Notes: generated by a model not told the origin, from the sequence alone. Counted from the stretch's first letter, positions 43,201 through 51,838 are shown. The stretch is 63,578 bases of DNA from an uncultured beta proteobacterium (GCA_903897925.1 CAIUDG010000064.1:1-63578), one strand, 5' to 3'. Numbers and translations: made by a program.

Positions 43201-43838
43201 GGGATATGAATGCCTGGAACAATGGGGCTACCTCGGCAGCGGGGGTCACCATTCCTCCTTCGGCATCCCCCATGACGTCGCTGGCGGAGGTAACAACTTC
43301 GCCGTACCGCAGTTTTAGCCGAAGCAATTTGCAGTCCAATTCGGTCACATCGTCCAGCACCAGTACGACGCGCTATCAGACCACCAGTACGGTGTGTTGG
43401 CAAGGCAGCGCGGGCACTTGTACCACGCAATACGGCTGGTATTTTGATTTGCCGGGGACCAATGAACAGCTGATATACAGCCCCGTATTCCAGGGCGGTG
43501 CCCTGATATTTAATACGACAATTCCTCCTGCTGCGGCTACCACCGGGCAGTGCGTGCCGTCGCTGCCCACCGGCTGGAGTATGCTGCTGAACATGACGTC
43601 GGGTGGCGGCTTCCCGCAAAATGCGCTGCCGGATGGAACAGGCAGTTTTGTGGTGCCTAGCGCTGGGGCCTCCATCACAGGAAGCAAGCAAAACGCCGTT
43701 GGCAAGCCGTATATCGTGACGATCAATAACCAGATGTATAGCGTGAACCAGACCATTGGTGGCACGCCAACAATCACTAAAATCAATACGCAAGGTGGCA
43801 TCACCGCCAAACGCATTTCCTGGGAGCAAATTCGATGA
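40239..43838 (+). CDS. pilY1: PilY1-like pilus tip adhesin with N-terminal L-type-lectin-like domain
   Basis: 1199 residues, with a signal peptide ending near 'STLACG'. Residues about 20-455 look like an L-type lectin: 'SGADGIGFFLQDASVP' (about 136-150) and 'GLTGAYIGLGMDEYGNF' (about 191-207) match the acidic-loop and metal-site strands. A beta insert of about 90 residues (about 270-365, 'TVLNATAP/VGDTVNISASGS'-like Ig character) lies within it. The C-terminal half is the PilY1 beta-propeller, with a calcium loop D-L-D-G-D-H-I-T-D (868-876) in 'SSIDLDGDHITDYLYAGDLL'. Most PilY1 proteins carry a vWA domain in front; this one carries a lectin-like domain instead, implying a glycan-binding pilus tip. 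The start overlaps none; it is 90 bases after pilX. Confidence 0.88.
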   Translation: MKKIALFVSAWLLSTLACGVTISDDFTQGAVNDSPGSTNGNTMNWATIAPACLTAGSSTNNSTTVANTASNYSNIPACNLNSSTTGISTPDAAGSGALRLTNTLGNQAGAIISQGTYPSNQGIKVTFTTYTYGGSGADGIGFFLQDASVPVSLPYVGGNSSTITTGTSNIGESGGSLGYTCSNYKSNNYNGLTGAYIGLGMDEYGNFTNPSDNTASGPGAISNTISLRGAGNVSWYWLSTHYPNQYPTSSSSGDQLTMVEKTCSTGLLQSGTSGNLTYSTTALSWSSNVLTVTLNATAPVMAVGDTVNISASGSAPTVNGKSIVGSYVVTAVSGSTFSVSFSGGSTSYSHVGNGQVTVSTMDYPSVAGSVATLPNNIGSSASSRSSATPITYKLSISPSGLLNFMYSYNGGAYQQVLTNTSITSSNGPVPANYRFGFLGSTGGSTNIHEITCFIAEPTESSSGAGANTVQAGQVKTGNQIYTASYNPNYWTGSVTSQAIVQSAGVYSISSTATWDGSCMLTGGSCSSTGVSVSSAQAPSSRTLLSWNPSTSAGIALQWASLSSAQQGILNSTDSLGTTRLDWLRGGRSNEQTSSSGTLRARASVLGDVVDSSPTWVGPPAINYGTSLVDALYPIPPASESSYASFSSNLAQRLNMVYVGSNDGLFHGFRTGAANTDGSYNSTLNDGAEVIGFMPASVLSNSNVVSLASPTYGHNYFADAAPGYGDVYYNGAWHTWLVSGLGPGGQEIFVLDITDPQGNASGTTAFAESSAATLVKGDWTASSLSSCVHATSNCGNNLGYTYGTPLIRRLHNGQWAIIFGNGYGSSNKHAGVFIGLIDSSSGAVSFTWLDTGSGSSSSPNGIAYVSSIDLDGDHITDYLYAGDLLGQVWRFDLTSSNATDWAVSKFGRSSATPLFTALSPTTSTTYPNGIPQPITTQIAPTVVSLTNAGKLVVLGFGTGQATPFTNSAAEAYAGGSQTVTQTMYGIWDWDMNAWNNGATSAAGVTIPPSASPMTSLAEVTTSPYRSFSRSNLQSNSVTSSSTSTTRYQTTSTVCWQGSAGTCTTQYGWYFDLPGTNEQLIYSPVFQGGALIFNTTIPPAAATTGQCVPSLPTGWSMLLNMTSGGGFPQNALPDGTGSFVVPSAGASITGSKQNAVGKPYIVTINNQMYSVNQTIGGTPTITKINTQGGITAKRISWEQIR

Positions 43839-44275
43839 AAAAATTAAAGATGGCTGGGTTTTCCCTGGTTGAGTTGATGGTGACGGTGGCCATTGTCGGC
43901 GTCCTGACCGCCATTGCCATGCCGGCGTACAAGTCCTATATTTTGAAGTCGCACCGTAGCGCAGCCGTCAACGGGCTGTTGGACGCGGCAAGCAGGGAAG
44001 CGCGTTACTACACCATCAATAACTCCTATACCACCAGCATGACGGCGCTGGGCTATACCGCGGACCCGATGCCGGTGGGGACCTCGACCAGTACCTATTT
44101 CAATATCAGTGTCTCGTCGGTCACCGCGGCTTCGACAACTGCGCCGGCCAACTTTGTGCTGCAGGCGGTGCCCCAGGGAACCCAGGTCAATGACAGTTGC
44201 GGTACTTTTGGCTATTCCGATTTGGGGCAACGCACCGTGTCCGCCAGTACCGTGGCCAGCTGCTGGAGTCAGTAG
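43835..44275 (+). CDS. pilE: Type IV pilin PilE-like minor pilin
   Basis: 146 residues; the ATG overlaps the pilY1 stop. The leader 'MKKLKMAG' is followed by F-S-L-V-E-L-M-V-T-V-A-I-V-G (prepilin site with Glu+5). 'AYKSYILKSHRSAAVNGLLD' is typical of PilE minor pilins, and a C-terminal Cys pair closes the D-region. It completes the minor-pilin operon. It is too isolated from pilBCD to be the major pilin with certainty. Confidence 0.9.
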   Translation: MKKLKMAGFSLVELMVTVAIVGVLTAIAMPAYKSYILKSHRSAAVNGLLDAASREARYYTINNSYTTSMTALGYTADPMPVGTSTSTYFNISVSSVTAASTTAPANFVLQAVPQGTQVNDSCGTFGYSDLGQRTVSASTVASCWSQ

Positions 44276-44292
44276 CATCGGTGTCCAGTTCC

Positions 44293-44856
44293 ATGAGCAA
44301 GGCATTTAGCAAAGAGTCGGATGACCTGGACGACGATGAACTGCAGTTGCCGGGGGTACCTGCAGGCAGTAAAAACTACATCACGCCGGCTGGCTATGCG
44401 CGCTTGCGTGACGAACTGCTGGACCTGATCGACAACGAGCGGCCCAAGGTGGTGGACGTGGTGCATTGGGCTGCCAGCAATGGCGACCGCTCCGAAAACG
44501 GCGACTACCTGTACGGCAAAAAGCGCTTGCGTGAAATTGACCGGCGTATTCGCTTTCTGACCAAACGCCTGGAGATCGCCGAGATCACCGACCCCTCGGT
44601 GCACCATGGGACGACACAGATTTTTTTTGGTGCCAGTGTGACCTACGTCGATGACGTTGGCGTCGAGCGCAGCATTCGCATCATGGGTATTGATGAGGCG
44701 GATAGCGCACAGGGCGAGGTGAGCTGGATTTCACCGATTGCACGCACCCTGCTCAAGGCCCGCGAGGGCGATGAACTGCGTCTGGTGATGCCAGACCGCG
44801 TGACACTGATTGAAGTGCTGCGCGTGCGCTATCCAGCGCCCCAGTCGGGTGGCTAG
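44293..44856 (+). CDS. greB: Transcription elongation factor GreB
   Basis: 187 residues from ATG 44293. The N-terminal coiled coil with 'YITPAGYARLRDELLDLIDN' and 'WAASNGDRSENGDYLYGKKR' carries the acidic tip pair. The C-terminal FKBP-like domain has 'VSWISPIARTLLKAREGDEL'. The 'ENGDYLYGKKRLREIDRRIR' motif distinguishes GreB from GreA. It rescues backtracked RNA polymerase by stimulating transcript cleavage. An acidic N-terminal extension ('SDDLDDDELQLPG') is longer than in E. coli. It converges with spoT. Confidence 0.95.
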   Translation: MSKAFSKESDDLDDDELQLPGVPAGSKNYITPAGYARLRDELLDLIDNERPKVVDVVHWAASNGDRSENGDYLYGKKRLREIDRRIRFLTKRLEIAEITDPSVHHGTTQIFFGASVTYVDDVGVERSIRIMGIDEADSAQGEVSWISPIARTLLKAREGDELRLVMPDRVTLIEVLRVRYPAPQSGG

Positions 44857-44865
44857 GTCCTGACC

Positions 44866-47133
44866 CTAGCTGTTGCCGTTGCCATTGCCATTGCTGGCAC
44901 CGCCGGTGCGCTGTGCGCGCAGCACGGTTTGCGTGCGGCGCAGATTGCGCAGCGCGGTGTCCAAATGGGCCGTGTCGCGCACCTGTACCAGAAAGCGCAG
45001 GTCGCAGGCTTCTTCGGCCCCCTCCTGGGTCATGTCGATGTGCACGATGTCGGCTTCCGCCGAGGCCAGTGCCGCCGCCACCTTGGCCAGCGCACCCTTG
45101 CCATTGTTCACCGTTACCAGAACGCCGGTTTCAAACGCACGCACCGGTTCTTCCGACCAGTCAACGCCAATGAAGCGCTCGGCGTCCTTGGCTTTGAGCT
45201 TGCGCGCAATCGGGCAGTCGTGCACATGCACCACCAGGCCTTCGCCACGGCCCAGGTAGCCGACGATGCTGTCGCCCGGGATCGGGCGGCAGCATTGGGC
45301 AAATTGCACCGATGCGTTTTCGCTGCCGTCCAGCGTGATGGCGCCCTGGTTGGTGGACTCGTGGGCGGTGAAGCGTTCCCGGCTGAGCAGGATGGCGTCT
45401 GGTTTGTAGCCGGTTTCTGCCAGCAGCAGCACCAGGCGTTTGGCGACAATATTGGCGATGCGTTTGCCCAGCCCGATGTCGGTGAGCAGTTCGTGGCGTG
45501 TCTTGTTGCCGGTAAAGCGCAGCAGCTTGTCCCAGATGGGTTGGTATTCCGGGCTCTCGGCCGGAAAGGCGTCAAAGCCTTCGGCGCGCAGCGCCTGCAG
45601 CAACAGGCGGCCACCCAGATTTTCCGATTCGGTCTGCTCCATCGTTTTCAGATGGTGGCGAATTTTCGAGCGCGCCCGGCCGGTGCGCACAAAGCCGAGC
45701 CAGGCCGGGTTCGGTGCCGATATGGCTGCGGTGACGATTTCCACCACGTCGCCATTTTTCAGTTCGGTGCGCAGCGGCACCTGTTCGCCGTTGATGCGTG
45801 CGGCCACGGTGCGGTCGCCGATATTGCTGTGAATGGCATAGGCAAAGTCGACCACGGTGGCACCGCGCGGCAGCGCCATGATCTGTGTCTTGGGTGTGAA
45901 AACGTAGACCGCGTCAGGGAACAGATCGACCTTGACGTGGTCCCAGAATTCGGTGGCATCACGGGTTTCGTTCTGGATGTCGAGCAGCGACTGCAGCCAC
46001 TTGGTGCCCAGCCGGTCGTTGGAGGCTTCCTGCGGGTTGTTGACCTTGTACAGCCAATGCGCGGCGACGCCGGATTCGGCCACCAGGTGCATGGCCTCGG
46101 TGCGCATCTGGAACTCGACATTGATGCCGGCCGGACCGACCAGCGTGGTGTGCAGCGACTGGTAGCCGTTGAGCTTGGCAATCGCGATGTGGTCCTTGAA
46201 CTTGCCGGGCACCGGCTTGTAGAGCTGGTGCAGTATGCCCAGGGCGGTGTAGCAGTCCACCACGGTGGGCACCACTACCCGCAGGCCGTAGATGTCGGTC
46301 ACCTGGGCGAAGCTCAGGTGTTTGTTGACCATTTTCTGGTAAATCGAATAGAGCGATTTTTCGCGGCCGGCGATGCGCACCTTCATGCCGGCATCGGCGA
46401 AGGCTACTTCGACTTCCTTTTGCACTTTCTGAATCAGGTCGCGGCGCCGGTTGCGTGCCTTGGCCACGGCTTTGGACAGGGTGTTGTAGCGCCATGGCCG
46501 CAGGTGCCGGAACGACAGGTCCTGCAGCTCGCGGTAGGTCATGTTCAGGCCCAGGCGGTGCGCTATCGGGGCATAGATGTCCAGGGTTTCCGAGGCAATG
46601 CGCGCCCACTTGGTCTTTGGCACGTCGGACAGGGTGCGCATATTGTGCGAACGGTCGGCCAGCTTGATCAGAATCACGCGCACATCGCGCGCCATGGCGA
46701 GCAACATTTTGCGGAACGACTCGGCCTGGTTTTCCTCGCGCGTGTTGAACTGCAGCTTGTCAAGCTTGGTCAGGCCGTCCACCAGTTCGGCTACCGGCGA
46801 GCCAAAGCGCTCGATCAATTCGACCTTGGTTACGCTGCAGTCTTCCATGGCGTCGTGCAGCAGGGCCGCCATCAGGGCTTGCGCATCAAGCTTCCATTCG
46901 GCGCACTGGGTGGCGACAGCGATCGGGTGGGTGATATAGGGCTCACCGTTGTTGCGCAACTGGCCCAGGTGCGCTTCGTCGGCAAAGCGGTAGGCCATGC
47001 GCACCTGCTCTACATCGGCAGCGGTCAGGTAGTCGAGTTTGGCCGTCAGGCCGGCAAAGCTGGCCGCTGCGGCATTGGCCACGGCGTTTTTTTTGCCGGG
47101 CGTGGTGGTGGGAACTGGAGGAGGCGTAGCCAT
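44866..47133 (-). CDS. spoT: Bifunctional (p)ppGpp synthetase/hydrolase (RelA/SpoT family)
   Basis: 755 residues. The HD hydrolase domain is at about 50-200 ('EPYITHPIAVA', 'ALLHDAMEDCSVT'), intact enough to be active. The synthetase domain contains 'YQSLHTTLVGPAGINVEFQM', then a TGS domain ('VYVFTPKTQIMALPRGATVV'), a helical region and a C-terminal ACT domain ('VLVTVNNGKGALAKVAAALA'). It makes and degrades the stringent-response alarmone. The order gmk-rpoZ-spoT on the minus strand is standard. A terminator-like hairpin separates rpoZ from spoT. Confidence 0.97.
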   Translation of the reverse strand: MATPPPVPTTTPGKKNAVANAAAASFAGLTAKLDYLTAADVEQVRMAYRFADEAHLGQLRNNGEPYITHPIAVATQCAEWKLDAQALMAALLHDAMEDCSVTKVELIERFGSPVAELVDGLTKLDKLQFNTREENQAESFRKMLLAMARDVRVILIKLADRSHNMRTLSDVPKTKWARIASETLDIYAPIAHRLGLNMTYRELQDLSFRHLRPWRYNTLSKAVAKARNRRRDLIQKVQKEVEVAFADAGMKVRIAGREKSLYSIYQKMVNKHLSFAQVTDIYGLRVVVPTVVDCYTALGILHQLYKPVPGKFKDHIAIAKLNGYQSLHTTLVGPAGINVEFQMRTEAMHLVAESGVAAHWLYKVNNPQEASNDRLGTKWLQSLLDIQNETRDATEFWDHVKVDLFPDAVYVFTPKTQIMALPRGATVVDFAYAIHSNIGDRTVAARINGEQVPLRTELKNGDVVEIVTAAISAPNPAWLGFVRTGRARSKIRHHLKTMEQTESENLGGRLLLQALRAEGFDAFPAESPEYQPIWDKLLRFTGNKTRHELLTDIGLGKRIANIVAKRLVLLLAETGYKPDAILLSRERFTAHESTNQGAITLDGSENASVQFAQCCRPIPGDSIVGYLGRGEGLVVHVHDCPIARKLKAKDAERFIGVDWSEEPVRAFETGVLVTVNNGKGALAKVAAALASAEADIVHIDMTQEGAEEACDLRFLVQVRDTAHLDTALRNLRRTQTVLRAQRTGGASNGNGNGNS

Positions 47134-47196
47134 GGGCTAAATGTAGCGCAGCGCAGCCCCGATTACGCCATGCGCCAGCGCGCTTGCTGGCGCAGG

Positions 47197-47225
47197 CAAA
47201 AGAAAAGCACCGCGAACGGTGCTTT
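47197..47225 (-). terminator. Rho-independent terminator between rpoZ and spoT
   Basis: Read on the minus strand, a 9-bp stem AAAGCACCG/CGGTGCTTT closes a TTCG tetraloop and is followed by a T-rich tail (TCTTTTGCC). A second GC-rich hairpin (TGCGCCAG/CTGGCGCA, 47171-47194) follows. The pair should end gmk-rpoZ transcripts or partly attenuate spoT. Confidence 0.8.
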
Positions 47226-47246
47226 GCGGGGCAGTGCCGGCCCGGA

Positions 47247-47450
47247 TTACAAGGGCACTTTTTTCAGCATTTCAATGCCGATCTTGCCAGCAGCAATTTC
47301 GCGCAGCGCGGTCACGCCGGGCTTGTTCTTGCTTTCAATCTTTGGCGTGTGGCCCTGGCTCAGCATGCGCGCGCGGTAGGTGGCGGCGAGAACCAGCTGG
47401 AAGCGATTCGGGATTTGCACCAGGCAATCTTCAACGGTAATACGGGCCAT
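47247..47450 (-). CDS. rpoZ: RNA polymerase omega subunit
   Basis: 67 residues from ATG 47450. '[20 protein letters not shown]' and '[12 protein letters not shown]' is the standard omega N-terminus, and '[16 protein letters not shown]' the conserved centre. It stabilises beta-prime and mediates ppGpp response together with SpoT. Its start overlaps the gmk stop by one base (TGATG). Confidence 0.97.
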   Translation of the reverse strand: MARITVEDCLVQIPNRFQLVLAATYRARMLSQGHTPKIESKNKPGVTALREIAAGKIGIEMLKKVPL

Positions 47451-48091
47451 CAATGTTCTCCAATAGTCGAGGGGATATGCAACGCTTTGAACGTTTCGGC
47501 TCGGGCGCGTCGCTGCGCTGCAATTTTGAGCCGCTGGGAGTGAACAATGGCTTTCAGATCGAAAAGCGCACGGTCAAACAACTCGTTGATTATAACGAAG
47601 TCGAATTTGTCCACCTGGGCGACCTCGATCTGGGCATTTTTCATGCGCATTTCGATTACCTCAGGGGCGTCTTCACCGCGCCGCTCCAGGCGCGAGCGCA
47701 GCTCTTCCCAGCTCGGTGGCAGGATAAAGATGCAGATGGCATTGGAGAAAATCTGCTTGATCTGGACGGCGCCCTGGAAATCGATTTCCAGAATCACGTC
47801 GGCGCCTTGCGCCATGCGCTCTTCAATGGCCTTTTTCGAGGTGCCGTAGCGCTGGCTGTGGACGTGCGCCCACTCGACAAAAGCGTTGCCGGCGACCATG
47901 GCGTCGAATTCGGAGGGGGAAACAAAGAAATACTCGCGGCCATGTTTTTCCTGGCCGCGCGGTGGCCGTGTGGTGTGCGACACCGAGGGCTGCACATGCG
48001 AGTCCAGCTCCATCAGGGCTTTGACCAGACTCGACTTGCCGGCTCCGCTGGGAGCCGCTACGACAAAAAGATTTCCGGGGTAGTCCATCAT
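47450..48091 (-). CDS. gmk: Guanylate kinase
   Basis: 213 residues from ATG 48091, with GGAG upstream. The P-loop '[20 protein letters not shown]' and the GMP-binding '[20 protein letters not shown]' are complete, with '[16 protein letters not shown]' following. It phosphorylates GMP to GDP. It is coupled to rpoZ and preceded by yicC on the same strand with about 33 bases between. Confidence 0.97.
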   Translation of the reverse strand: MMDYPGNLFVVAAPSGAGKSSLVKALMELDSHVQPSVSHTTRPPRGQEKHGREYFFVSPSEFDAMVAGNAFVEWAHVHSQRYGTSKKAIEERMAQGADVILEIDFQGAVQIKQIFSNAICIFILPPSWEELRSRLERRGEDAPEVIEMRMKNAQIEVAQVDKFDFVIINELFDRALFDLKAIVHSQRLKIAAQRRARAETFKALHIPSTIGEH

Positions 48092-48124
48092 GCCCAAGGC
48101 TCCGTTTGGCTGGCTGAAAGCGCC

Positions 48125-49042
48125 CTATTCTATGTTCTGAACCTGTTCGCGCATCTGTTCGATCAACACCTTCATGTCGACCGAGATGTGGGTCAGCTCC
48201 AGCGCCGAGGATTTGGAGCCCAGGGTGTTGGCTTCGCGGTGCAGTTCCTGGATCAGGAAATCCAGGCGTTTGCCGACTTCGCCGCCCTTTTTCAGCAGGC
48301 GCTCAATTTCGTCCAGGTGCGAGCTCAGGCGGGTGATTTCTTCGGCCACATCAATGCGGATGGCAAAGGCGGTGGCTTCGGTGAGGGCGCGGTCGAGCAC
48401 GGCTTCCGGCAGGGTGGCGCCGTCGGCCAGGGCCATGGCTTCTTTCCAGCGGTCCAGAAAGCGTTGCCGTTGCTGCGCCACCAGTTGTGGCACCAGCGGC
48501 GTGGCTTGTGCTGCCAGCGCGCGCAGTTGCGTCAGGTGGCCGCGCAACATGGTAACCAGGCGCTCGCCCTCGCGTTGGCGCGCCTTGCGCAGTTCAAGCA
48601 GGGCCTGCGTGGCCAGCGGCAGCAGCGCCGGAGCCCAGTCTTGCTGGCCGGATTGCTCGGTGGCGGCCAGGCGCAGCACGTCAGACACGCTCAGGACCTG
48701 GGCTTGCGGTAGCCAGGCGCGTACTTGGTCCTGGGCGGCATTGAGGCGCTGCAGCAAACGTGGGCTTGGCTCTGTGACGCCGCTGTGGTTATTCGATTCC
48801 AGGGAGGCGCGCACCTCGACCTTGCCGCGCTTGAGCTGGCCGACAATCAACTCGCGCAGTACCGGCTCAAACTGGCGCAGGTCTTCCGGCAGGCGAAAGC
48901 TGATGTCCAGAAAGCGGCTGTTGACGGCACGGATTTCCAGGCCGAGCTGGGCGCCGCTGCTGCTTTTGGCTTCGGAGTCGGGGGAAGGGTTGGCTGTGCT
49001 GTGCTGTGCACTGGCATAGCCAGTCATGCTGTAAACTGGCAT
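48125..49042 (-). CDS. YicC family endoribonuclease
   Basis: 305 residues from ATG 49042. The opening 'VYSMTGYASAQ', then 'LEIRAVNSRFLDISFRLPED', and the C-terminal 'LDFLIQELHREANTLGSKSS' define YicC. E. coli YicC is an endoribonuclease acting on specific small RNAs. The N-terminus carries a short Ser-rich insert ('STANPSPDSEAKSSSGAQ') absent from the E. coli protein. It is divergent from the kinase gene, with about 80 bases between. Confidence 0.93.
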   Translation of the reverse strand: MPVYSMTGYASAQHSTANPSPDSEAKSSSGAQLGLEIRAVNSRFLDISFRLPEDLRQFEPVLRELIVGQLKRGKVEVRASLESNNHSGVTEPSPRLLQRLNAAQDQVRAWLPQAQVLSVSDVLRLAATEQSGQQDWAPALLPLATQALLELRKARQREGERLVTMLRGHLTQLRALAAQATPLVPQLVAQQRQRFLDRWKEAMALADGATLPEAVLDRALTEATAFAIRIDVAEEITRLSSHLDEIERLLKKGGEVGKRLDFLIQELHREANTLGSKSSALELTHISVDMKVLIEQMREQVQNIE

Positions 49043-49120
49043 CGCGGTTTCTCGGGTCAAGGGAACGGCCCCGAGAATAACCTGAATCAGACCTTTACAG
49101 TCCAGATCCAACTCCAATTT

Positions 49121-50125
49121 ATGTCCAAGGTAAAGCCTTCGCCTCTTCCGCCCAATACGGTCATCGGTGGTTATCGTATTGTCCGGAAGGTGGCTGCGGG
49201 TGGCTTTGGACTGGTTTATCTGGCCCAGGACACGGACGGCCAGCAGGTCGCCATCAAGGAATACCTGCCGTCGTCGCTGGCAACGCGCGCGCCGGGCGAG
49301 CTGCTGCCCCAGGTGCAGCCGGAAAAATTGTCGCTGTACCGGCTGGGCTTGAAGAGTTTCTTTGAAGAAGGGCGCTCGCTGGCGCAAATTTCCCACCCGT
49401 CGGTGGTCAGCGTGCTGAATTTTTTCCGGGAAAACGAAACCGTTTACATGGTGATGAACTACCTTGAAGGCGCCGCCTTGCAGGATTTCATTGTCACAGC
49501 GCGCGACCTGAAGCAAAACAAGGTTTTTCGCGAGTCCACCATTCGTTCTCTGTTTGACGAAATCCTGCGCGGCTTGCGCATCGTGCACCAGCACAAGATG
49601 CTGCACCTGGACATCAAGCCGGCGAATATCTTCATTACCGACGACAACAAGTCGGTGCTGATCGACTTTGGCGCGGCGCGCGAAGTGCTGAGCAAGGAAG
49701 GCAACTTCATTCGCCCCATGTACACGCCGGGCTTTGCGGCCCCCGAGATGTACCGCCGCGATGCCTCCATGGGGCCCTGGACCGACATTTATGCGATTGG
49801 CGCTTGCATGTATGCCTGTATGCAGGGTTATCCGCCGAATGAGGCGCCACAGCGGCAGGAAAAAGACCGCATCGCGATTGCGCTGGCGCGCCTGCGCGGG
49901 GTTTATTCCGACAACCTGATTGAAGTGGTGGAGTGGTGCATGTCGCTTGACCCGCTGTCGCGTCCGCAGTCAGTTTTTGCCTTGCAAAAAGAACTCAGCC
50001 GGGAAGGCGAGCGGCGCTACACCAAACTCAGTGTGACGGAAAAAATGCGCATGCAGTTTGACAACATGGTTGCCGAAACCAAGCGTTCACCAGCTGCTGC
50101 GACACCCGCAGCCAAGCCGAAATGA
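49121..50125 (+). CDS. Eukaryotic-like Ser/Thr protein kinase
   Basis: 334 residues from ATG 49121. The glycine loop is 'VAAGGFGLVY', the catalytic lysine K46 is in 'VAIKEY', the catalytic loop is H-L-D-I-K-P-A-N (D164) and the magnesium motif is D-F-G (182-184), all intact. There is no transmembrane helix, unlike many PknB relatives, so it is cytosolic. Its stop overlaps the start of the PP2C phosphatase gene, so the two form an opposing pair. The catalytic loop uses HLD rather than HRD. Confidence 0.94.
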   Translation: MSKVKPSPLPPNTVIGGYRIVRKVAAGGFGLVYLAQDTDGQQVAIKEYLPSSLATRAPGELLPQVQPEKLSLYRLGLKSFFEEGRSLAQISHPSVVSVLNFFRENETVYMVMNYLEGAALQDFIVTARDLKQNKVFRESTIRSLFDEILRGLRIVHQHKMLHLDIKPANIFITDDNKSVLIDFGAAREVLSKEGNFIRPMYTPGFAAPEMYRRDASMGPWTDIYAIGACMYACMQGYPPNEAPQRQEKDRIAIALARLRGVYSDNLIEVVEWCMSLDPLSRPQSVFALQKELSREGERRYTKLSVTEKMRMQFDNMVAETKRSPAAATPAAKPK

Positions 50126-51030
50126 AATTCTCTGTTTTTCAAATCAGCCGCAAAGGTGGCCGCGAAAAAAACGAAGACCGCATGGGCTATTGCTATACCA
50201 ATAGTTCGGGTCTGTTTTTGCTGGCCGACGGCATGGGTGGCCACCCCGAAGGGGAAGTGGCGGCACAACTCGCGCTGCAGGTGATTTCGGCCATCTTCCA
50301 GAAGGAAGCGCATCCGGAGCTGCCCGACGTAAAAGCTTTTTTCAACGCCGCCATCATGGCCGCGCACCGCTGCATTTTGAATTACGCGGCCGACCGCAAG
50401 CTGCCAGACACACCGCGCACCACCTTGGTGGCGGCGGTGGTGCAGGGGGGCGTGGCCCACTGGGCGCATTGTGGCGATTCGCGCCTGTATTTTGTGCGCG
50501 ACGGCGAAATGCTGGCACGCACGCGCGACCACTCGCACCTGGAACAGCGGCGCGACCAGCGGCGCCAGACAAATACGCCGGTCAATCGCAACGTGCTCTA
50601 CACCTGCCTGGGCTCGCCGTCCAAGCCGATTTACGACATGACCGGCCCGGTACCGCTGCAGCAGCACGACAAAATTCTGCTTTGCTCGGACGGGCTCTGG
50701 GGCAGTCTGGAAGACATTGACATCGTTTACCACCTGGGGCAAAAGCCGGTTTCCACAGCGGCGCCCGAATTGGTTGACCGGGCCCTGGAAAAGGGCGGCC
50801 CGAACAGTGACAACGTGACGGTGGTGGCCATGGAATGGGAAACCCCGGACGCTTTTGAAAGCACCCAAGGCGCAGTGTCGACCCAAAACCTGGACGACGG
50901 CGTGTTCGCTTCCACGGTGCAGGCCGGCTGGGTCGACTCCAAGATCGTCGATCTCGACGATGCGGAAATTGAACGCTCCATTGCCGAAATCAACGAAGCC
51001 ATCAAGCGCACCGCATTGCGCAAATCCTGA
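50122..51030 (+). CDS. PP2C-family Ser/Thr protein phosphatase
   Basis: 302 residues, the ATG overlapping the kinase stop. All metal-site motifs of PPM phosphatases are visible: 'KNEDRMGY', 'LLADGMGGHPEG', 'HCGDSRLYF', 'LLCSDGLWGSL' and 'GGPNSDNVTVVAMEWE'. A C-terminal tail of about 60 residues is acidic. It should reverse the phosphorylation made by the upstream kinase. The target system is not obvious from the neighbours, which are nucleotide and RNA metabolism genes. Confidence 0.95.
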   Translation: MKFSVFQISRKGGREKNEDRMGYCYTNSSGLFLLADGMGGHPEGEVAAQLALQVISAIFQKEAHPELPDVKAFFNAAIMAAHRCILNYAADRKLPDTPRTTLVAAVVQGGVAHWAHCGDSRLYFVRDGEMLARTRDHSHLEQRRDQRRQTNTPVNRNVLYTCLGSPSKPIYDMTGPVPLQQHDKILLCSDGLWGSLEDIDIVYHLGQKPVSTAAPELVDRALEKGGPNSDNVTVVAMEWETPDAFESTQGAVSTQNLDDGVFASTVQAGWVDSKIVDLDDAEIERSIAEINEAIKRTALRKS

Positions 51031-51040
51031 GTTAGTTGCC

Positions 51041-51061
51041 GCCCATAGCGGGCCTTTTTTT
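51041..51061 (+). terminator. Short terminator-like hairpin after the PP2C gene
   Basis: A 4-bp stem GCCC/GGGC with loop ATAGC is followed by seven Ts (51055-51061). The stem is short, so it may be leaky and let the transcript run into rph, whose start is 18 bases further on. Confidence 0.45.
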
Positions 51062-51078
51062 ATTCACTGAGACAAGCC

Positions 51079-51807
51079 ATGACTGAATTTATCCGCAGCG
51101 CCGCACGCGCCGCCAACCAACTGCGCCCGGTACGTATCACGCGCAATTACACCGTGCATGCCGAGGGTTCGGTGCTGATCGAGTTTGGCGGCACCAAGGT
51201 GTTGTGCACCGCATCGGTGGAAGAAAAAGTGCCGCCGCACAAGCGCGGCAGCGGCGAGGGTTGGGTCACGGCCGAATACGGCATGCTGCCGCGCGCCACC
51301 CACACGCGCAGCGACCGCGAAGCCGCACGCGGCAAGCAAAGCGGGCGGACCCAGGAAATCCAGCGTCTGATTGGCCGTTCGCTGCGCGCTGTGTTTGATT
51401 TGCGCCTGCTGGGTGAGCGCACGATTCAACTCGATTGCGATGTGTTGCAAGCCGATGGCGGCACCCGCACCGCTGCCATTACCGGCGCTTTTGTTGCAGC
51501 CCAGGACGCCGTCAATGGCCTGCTGGCTGCCGGCAAGCTGACGCAAAGCCCGATTACCGCCGCAGTGGCGGCTATCTCGGTGGGCATTGTGCAGGGCACG
51601 CCCCTGCTGGACCTGGAGTATGTGGAAGACTCGGCATGTGATACCGACATGAACGTGGTGATGACCGGCGCCGGTCATTTTGTTGAAGTGCAGGGCACCG
51701 CCGAAGGCGTGGCGTTTTCGCGCGCCGAAATGGACACCCTGCTGACGCTGGCAGAGCAGGGCATTGCCGAACTGATGGCGCTGCAGCAGCAGGCCCTGGC
51801 GGCCTGA
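51079..51807 (+). CDS. rph: Ribonuclease PH
   Basis: 242 residues, the usual size. '[20 protein letters not shown]', '[20 protein letters not shown]' and '[20 protein letters not shown]' are the phosphorolytic active-site motifs, and '[20 protein letters not shown]' closes the domain. It trims tRNA 3' ends using phosphate. It is followed by rdgB with about 30 bases between. Confidence 0.97.
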   Translation: MTEFIRSAARAANQLRPVRITRNYTVHAEGSVLIEFGGTKVLCTASVEEKVPPHKRGSGEGWVTAEYGMLPRATHTRSDREAARGKQSGRTQEIQRLIGRSLRAVFDLRLLGERTIQLDCDVLQADGGTRTAAITGAFVAAQDAVNGLLAAGKLTQSPITAAVAAISVGIVQGTPLLDLEYVEDSACDTDMNVVMTGAGHFVEVQGTAEGVAFSRAEMDTLLTLAEQGIAELMALQQQALAA

Positions 51808-51838
51808 GCGCCGCACGCATGCCGCAGAGATCGCGTTC

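Noticed and set aside
44929..47379. A very long open frame on the plus strand opposite spoT
   Set aside because: It is the antisense shadow of spoT/rpoZ caused by high GC codon use. It has no domain pattern, and spoT is unmistakable.
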